Shown: piece by piece, positions 15,335 through 18,100 of the stretch
Numbering within the stretch: position 1 is the first letter of the stretch
Layout of the letters: the number at the start of each line of letters is the position of its first letter
Source: Flavobacteriales bacterium
GTDB lineage: Bacteria; Bacteroidota; Bacteroidia; Flavobacteriales; Flavobacteriaceae
Assembly: GCA_027031025.1 (NCBI GenBank)
Contig: JALVEJ010000014.1
Span: forward strand, 1-18,100
Length of the DNA stretch: 18,100 nt
Direction: 5' to 3'
Position numbers and translations under genes: made by a program
Notes under the pieces: model-generated
Databases searched by the model: none
What the model was told of the DNA's origin: nothing
The model's input: only the letters and a program-made list of their open reading frames with translations

Positions 15335-16621
15335 TTATAGTCTCAAATCACTCTGTTCCTTAGGGTAGATGCCTTTTACATCATAAATCAAGGCTTTATC
15401 GTGGGTGTATTTTTTCAAATCAAGGTTTTTAAATTCATTATGCGCTACAACCGCCAATACGGCGTCATATTTTTTGTCGATGTTTTTTATATCTGATATC
15501 AAATCCAAATCATATTCTTCTTTGACTTCTTCAGGCGATGCCCAAGGGTCAAAAACATCAACATGCATTTGATAATCTTGTAGTTCTCTTACCACATCAA
15601 TGGCTCTGGAATTACGGATATCAGGACAATTTTCTTTAAACGTTATCCCTAATACCAAAACATTGGCATCTTTAACATTCAAACCTTTTTTGAGCATCAT
15701 TTTAACCGTCTCTTGCGCGACAAATTGTCCCATACTGTCATTTAACCGGCGACCGGCCAAAATAATCTCGGGATTATAATCATATTCTTTTGCCTTATGT
15801 GCTAAATAATAAGGGTCAATACCGATACAATGACCGCCCACTAAACCCGGACGAAACGGCAAAAAATTCCATTTAGTGCCTGCGGCTTCCAAGACCTCCA
15901 AAGTGTCAATATCCAACAAACGAAATATTTTTGATAGTTCATTAACAAAGGCAATGTTAATATCGCGTTGCGAATTTTCAATCACCTTTGCCGCTTCGGC
16001 AACCTTGATAGATGAGGCTTTGTGTGTGCCGGCAGTAATAATACTTTTGTATAATTGGTCTATTTCTTCGGCAATTTCGGGTGTAGAGCCGGAAGTTACC
16101 TTTAATATTTTGGTAACCGTATGTTCCTTGTCTCCCGGATTTATGCGCTCGGGCGAATAACCCGCATAAAAATCTTTGTTAAATTTCAATCCCGAAGTTC
16201 TTTCCAGTATAGGCACGCACTCTTCTTCGGTGGCGCCGGGAAAAACCGTAGATTCATAAATGACAATATCACCTTTTTTCAACACTTTTCCTACACTTTC
16301 ACTGGCTTTGTAAAGCGGCGTCAAATCCGGAATTTTATGTTTATCAATCGGTGTAGGAACGGTAACAATATAAATTTGTGCATCAGCTATATCTTGCAAA
16401 TTATCAGTTAGCGACAAGCCTTTTTTATCAAAATCATTGACTAAAACACTTTTCAGTTGGTCTTCCGAAACTTCCAAAGTATCGTCCACACCTTTTTTAA
16501 GTTCGTCAACCCGTTTCGAATTGATATCAAATCCAATCACTTTAAATTTGGTTGCAAAAGCCGCTGCCAACGGTAATCCGACATAACCCAAACCGATTAT
16601 AGCAATTTTTTTATCGTGCAT
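15335..16621 (-). CDS. UDP-N-acetyl-hexosamine 6-dehydrogenase (TviB/WbpO type)
   Basis: NAD-dependent nucleotide-sugar dehydrogenase of the UDP-glucose/GDP-mannose dehydrogenase family, oxidising C6 of a UDP-N-acetylhexosamine to the uronate for surface polysaccharide synthesis. The Rossmann fingerprint GLGYVGLP is at 10-17, YESTVFPGATEEEC at 122-135 and GYSPERINPGDKEH at 154-167. The central-domain segment VAEAAKVIENSQRDINIAFVNE is at 207-228, and the active-site GLVGGHCIGIDPYYL at 259-273 has the catalytic Cys 265. A C-terminal UDP-binding domain follows. The sequence around the catalytic Cys resembles TviB/WbpO more than UDP-glucose dehydrogenase, but the substrate needs a phylogeny. It stands alone, without other capsule genes. 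It has a consensus promoter (16668-16697). Confidence 0.9.
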   Translation of the reverse strand: MHDKKIAIIGLGYVGLPLAAAFATKFKVIGFDINSKRVDELKKGVDDTLEVSEDQLKSVLVNDFDKKGLSLTDNLQDIADAQIYIVTVPTPIDKHKIPDLTPLYKASESVGKVLKKGDIVIYESTVFPGATEEECVPILERTSGLKFNKDFYAGYSPERINPGDKEHTVTKILKVTSGSTPEIAEEIDQLYKSIITAGTHKASSIKVAEAAKVIENSQRDINIAFVNELSKIFRLLDIDTLEVLEAAGTKWNFLPFRPGLVGGHCIGIDPYYLAHKAKEYDYNPEIILAGRRLNDSMGQFVAQETVKMMLKKGLNVKDANVLVLGITFKENCPDIRNSRAIDVVRELQDYQMHVDVFDPWASPEEVKEEYDLDLISDIKNIDKKYDAVLAVVAHNEFKNLDLKKYTHDKALIYDVKGIYPKEQSDLRL

Positions 16622-16654
16622 AGTAAATAAATTTTAGGCAAGCATAAAAAAGCT

Positions 16655-16662
16655 TAATTTTG
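16655..16662 (+). promoter_or_regulatory. -7 element for the methyltransferase gene
   Basis: TAATTTTG matches TAnnTTTG exactly. It lies 36 bases before the ATG at 16698. The -33 region is T-rich without a clear TTG. It sits back-to-back with the opposite-strand promoter of the UDP-sugar dehydrogenase. Confidence 0.45.
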
Positions 16663-16667
16663 AACGA

Positions 16668-16697
16668 CAAAGATAAAACTTATTAACATATTCACAA
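16668..16697 (-). promoter_or_regulatory. Consensus promoter of the UDP-sugar dehydrogenase
   Basis: On the minus strand, TTTG with its TTG at 16697-16695, then 19 bases, then TATCTTTG (16675-16668) is an exact Bacteroidota housekeeping promoter. The start codon at 16621 leaves a leader of about 40 bases. The -33 box abuts the start codon of the divergent methyltransferase gene. Confidence 0.75.
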
Positions 16698-17225
16698 ATG
16701 AAAAAACTTAGCATTGAAAACATTCTACGTATCTTTATCTGGTTAGTATTTTTAGTAGGCGGCGCCATTTTGAGCATCCATCTTGACAAGATTTATTTTT
16801 ATGATTGGTTCAACAGCACAACTTTTCATGTTGTCACAATGATTCCGGGTTATATTTTGTTACGAATGATAATCAAAATCAGTCGACAAACAGGCCGATA
16901 TTTGGCACAACACGGCAGAGAAGGCAACCTGCCGCCTTTAGAAGTCAACAAATTAGTTACAACAGGCATTTACGGCTGCATGCGTCATCCCATGCACTTC
17001 GGATTAATCTTTTTTCCTTTGGCATTTGCCCTGTTGATCGGCAGCCCTACATTTTTATTATTTGTCGCACCCCTCGAAATGCTATTGATGCTCCTGATGA
17101 TTAAGTTTCATGAAGAACCACAAACCCGCAAAAAGTTTGGCAAAGCCTATGACGATTACAAAAATCAAGTTCCGTTTTTCAGTTTCAAATGCTTCAAAAA
17201 ATTATTTGAAAAACCAACCGAATAA
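16698..17225 (+). CDS. Isoprenylcysteine carboxylmethyltransferase-family membrane protein
   Basis: Integral membrane SAM-dependent methyltransferase-like protein of the ICMT/PEMT fold. Four or so hydrophobic segments are seen at about 10-28, 42-58, 100-117 and 118-135. The family hallmark LVTTGIYGCMRHPMHFGL is at 86-103, and a conserved EEPQTRKKFGKAYDDYKNQVPFF near the C-terminus binds SAM in characterised members. In bacteria the acceptor is generally unknown; a lipid or small hydrophobic substrate is possible, but this is inference. At 175 residues the length is usual. It is divergent from the UDP-sugar dehydrogenase, sharing a 76-base promoter region, and is followed by a long repeat-rich non-coding region. 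Confidence 0.85.
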   Translation: MKKLSIENILRIFIWLVFLVGGAILSIHLDKIYFYDWFNSTTFHVVTMIPGYILLRMIIKISRQTGRYLAQHGREGNLPPLEVNKLVTTGIYGCMRHPMHFGLIFFPLAFALLIGSPTFLLFVAPLEMLLMLLMIKFHEEPQTRKKFGKAYDDYKNQVPFFSFKCFKKLFEKPTE

Positions 17226-17241
17226 ATATTTATATATTATT

Positions 17242-17391
17242 GGGGCGTTCGGGCGGGCTATCCGCTTATAGCTGCTTTGCGCCGCACTGTGGTTTTATCG
17301 GCGTTGCGGGGGCTTCCTGCGGTCGCCGCCACTCGCCGTAAAACCAACAGGCGCCGCTGCATCAGGCTATCGCTTCTATCCCTAACGCTCC
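17242..17391. repeat. GC-rich multi-hairpin element
   Basis: A sharply GC-rich block in AT-rich surroundings. The ends pair as GGGGCGTT (17242-17249) with AACGCTCC (17384-17391). Inside, GCGGG-CTA-TCCGC forms a small hairpin (17253-17265). CTGTGGTTTTATCGGCG (17287-17303) pairs imperfectly with CGCCGTAAAACCAACAG (17334-17350). The apical part holds a further small stem, GCGGG/CCTGC. This is the architecture of a structured RNA or a mobile non-coding repeat. The boundary sequences resemble a repeat I recall from other Flavobacteriia. Confidence 0.6.
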
Positions 17392-17412
17392 GGTAAACGG
17401 TTGTGAATTCTA

Positions 17413-17439
17413 CTACAAATATGTCGCACCTACGGTGCT
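17413..17439. repeat. Diverged copy of the GC-rich palindromic repeat
   Basis: CTACAAATATGTC followed by GCACC-TAC-GGTGC and T. The palindrome has the same layout as the copies at 19-33 and 72-86 but with compensating substitutions (C-G replaced by A-T in both arms), which keeps the stem intact. Confidence 0.6.
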
Positions 17440-17491
17440 CAGCGGCTGTTTATTTTTATTGTTTAACTATTAATATTCGCCGCCGCTCCAT

Positions 17492-17506
17492 CAAAGTCTT
17501 TGCCCC
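17492..17506. repeat. CAAAGTCTTTG-C4 motif, second copy
   Basis: CAAAGTCTTTG (itself palindromic) followed directly by C residues. The same 11-mer, followed by A and CCCC, occurs at 10266-10281 at the left edge of repeat unit 4. The shared sequence suggests a common dispersed element. Confidence 0.45.
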
Positions 17507-17569
17507 CGCCGACATAAAAAAAACAAAAAAACCGGCTGTTTTATGCTAAAAAACTCAACAAAATATTGA

Positions 17570-17640
17570 AAATTTGAATGACGAATATTGAACACCTGTG
17601 CTGAGTCTGTTGAAGTGAGGAACGTTGATTTTAGAAATAA
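17570..17640. repeat. Degenerate GAATATTGAA / TGAGTCTGTTGAAGT repeat remnants
   Basis: A run of related words (TTTGAATGACGAATATTGAA, then TTGAAGTGAGGAACGTTGA) encloses TGAGTCTGTTGAAGT at 17602-17616. The latter resembles the widespread TGAGCTTGTCGAAGT bacterial repeat. A related inverse form, TTCGGCAAGCTCAATG, lies at 17997-18012. Assignment is by eye. Confidence 0.4.
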
Positions 17641-17746
17641 TGGAAAGTAAAAAACGAAAGCTAATTACAAAGTAATAACAGAGCCAAAAATGTAAATCAC
17701 TGAGTGATTTTATGACGTTCAGAACAAAATTGTACCGACGCATGAA

Positions 17747-17777
17747 CCATAAAAGACATAAAAGACAAAACTTAAAC
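17747..17777. repeat. CACATAAG-family remnant, copy 3
   Basis: Words of the form CATAAAAGA in series, like the left arm of the elements at 3397 and 3508. Bases 17757-17777 form a 21-base exact direct repeat with 17954-17974 (begins CATAAAAGAC, ends CTTAAAC). Confidence 0.55.
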
Positions 17778-17798
17778 AAATTTATAATCCCTATATTT

Positions 17799-17878
17799 GA
17801 ACCCAGAAGGGGTGAAATGATTATAGTCAAATTGTGGAATAGTTTGATATAAACCCCGAAGGGGTGACATTAATTATA
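17799..17878. repeat. Two CCC-GAA-GGG palindromic units
   Basis: GAACCCAGAAGGGGTG at 17799-17814 and AAACCCCGAAGGGGTG followed by ACATTAATTATA at 17851-17878, both in the same orientation. They belong to the family clustered at 10151-10307. Confidence 0.65.
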
Positions 17879-17932
17879 TTGAGAAAGATTAGGTGAAGAT
17901 AAACAGGCGGTGGAAGTAATTCCGATTTTTAA

Positions 17933-18030
17933 ACCATTAAAGGTATAAAAGAGCATAAAAGACAAAACTTAAACGATAAAAAACTCCGTGTAACATTTCG
18001 GCAAGCTCAATGCATCGCGCTGTGGTGAAA
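17933..18030. repeat. CACATAAG-family remnant, copy 4, with adjoining GC-rich remnant
   Basis: ACCATTAAAGGTATAAAAGAGCATAAAAG matches the left-arm layout of the repeat at 3397. The following ACTCCGTGTAAC recalls the right-arm layout but is interrupted by TTCGGCAAGCTCAATG (17997-18012), as if another repeat had inserted. The 21-base direct repeat partner is at 17757-17777. Confidence 0.45.
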
Positions 18031-18100
18031 GAAAACTCTATGGTAAAAAAATTATCATGTATAAATGTGTAAGGAAAAACCATTAAATTTGACTAATTAA

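Larger units (their letters stand above)
17226..18100. other. Non-coding repeat-rich region
   Basis: About 875 bases without a credible gene. The only long open frame (minus strand, 17555-17830) runs across palindromic repeats and lacks any protein-like features. The region contains a GC-rich structured element, a GCACC-TAC-GGTGC palindrome, a CAAAGTCTTTG motif, two CCC-GAA-GGG units, two CACATAAG-type remnants and two degenerate TTCGACAAGCTCA-like sequences. It looks like accumulated small repeats. Confidence 0.7.

Noticed and set aside
17555..17830. 91-codon open frame on the minus strand
   Set aside because: It crosses a CCC-GAA-GGG palindrome and CACATAAG-type remnants, has no domain-like pattern and skewed hydrophobic composition typical of translated AT-rich repeat DNA.

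Overview
The window looks like chromosomal DNA of a Bacteroidota bacterium, most likely a Flavobacteriales relative. The DNA is AT-rich. Promoters match the Bacteroidota form TTG-N19/20-TAnnTTTG, and starts have A-rich leaders rather than strong Shine-Dalgarno sites. Several families present are typical of this phylum: DUF4252, DUF4249, DUF4230 and a TonB receptor with a carboxypeptidase-regulatory-like N-terminal domain. Many short palindromic intergenic repeats of a kind common in these genomes also occur. I see no phage, plasmid, transposase, CRISPR, rRNA or tRNA genes.

Layout. 1-294: non-coding, with two copies of a GC-rich palindrome and a long imperfect hairpin. 295-1707 (minus): uracil phosphoribosyltransferase (upp) and a membrane zinc metallopeptidase, separated by a terminator-like hairpin. 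1772-4515 (plus): ruvB, a flavodoxin-fold NAD(P)H oxidoreductase and queG, with two copies of a CACATAAG inverted repeat before queG. 4531-5436 (minus): lytic transglycosylase. 5649-6260 (plus): DUF4230 protein. 6312-8537 (minus): an ECF sigma factor, an overlapping membrane protein that is probably its anti-sigma factor, and two DUF4252 envelope proteins. 8689-9996 (minus): mtaB. 9997-10436: non-coding with four palindromic repeat units. 10437-15249 (plus): TonB-dependent receptor, DUF4249 lipoprotein and a polytopic membrane protein. 15335-16621 (minus): UDP-sugar dehydrogenase. 16698-17225 (plus): membrane-bound isoprenylcysteine-type methyltransferase. 17226-18100: non-coding, with remnants of several small repeat families and a GC-rich structured element.

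How the genes relate. Most are housekeeping genes: pyrimidine salvage, Holliday junction branch migration, two tRNA-modification enzymes (QueG, MtaB) and peptidoglycan cleavage. The two units with accessory character are the ECF sigma/anti-sigma/DUF4252 cassette, which has a candidate self-recognised ECF promoter and a pair of 17-bp palindromes inside the operon, and the TonB receptor/DUF4249/membrane protein run, probably an outer-membrane uptake or surface system of unknown substrate.

No clearly new biological system can be demonstrated from the sequence alone. The most interesting non-gene signals are the tandem palindromes at 7506-7554, the structured element at 17242-17391, and the repeat that appears to supply the predicted start codon of queG.
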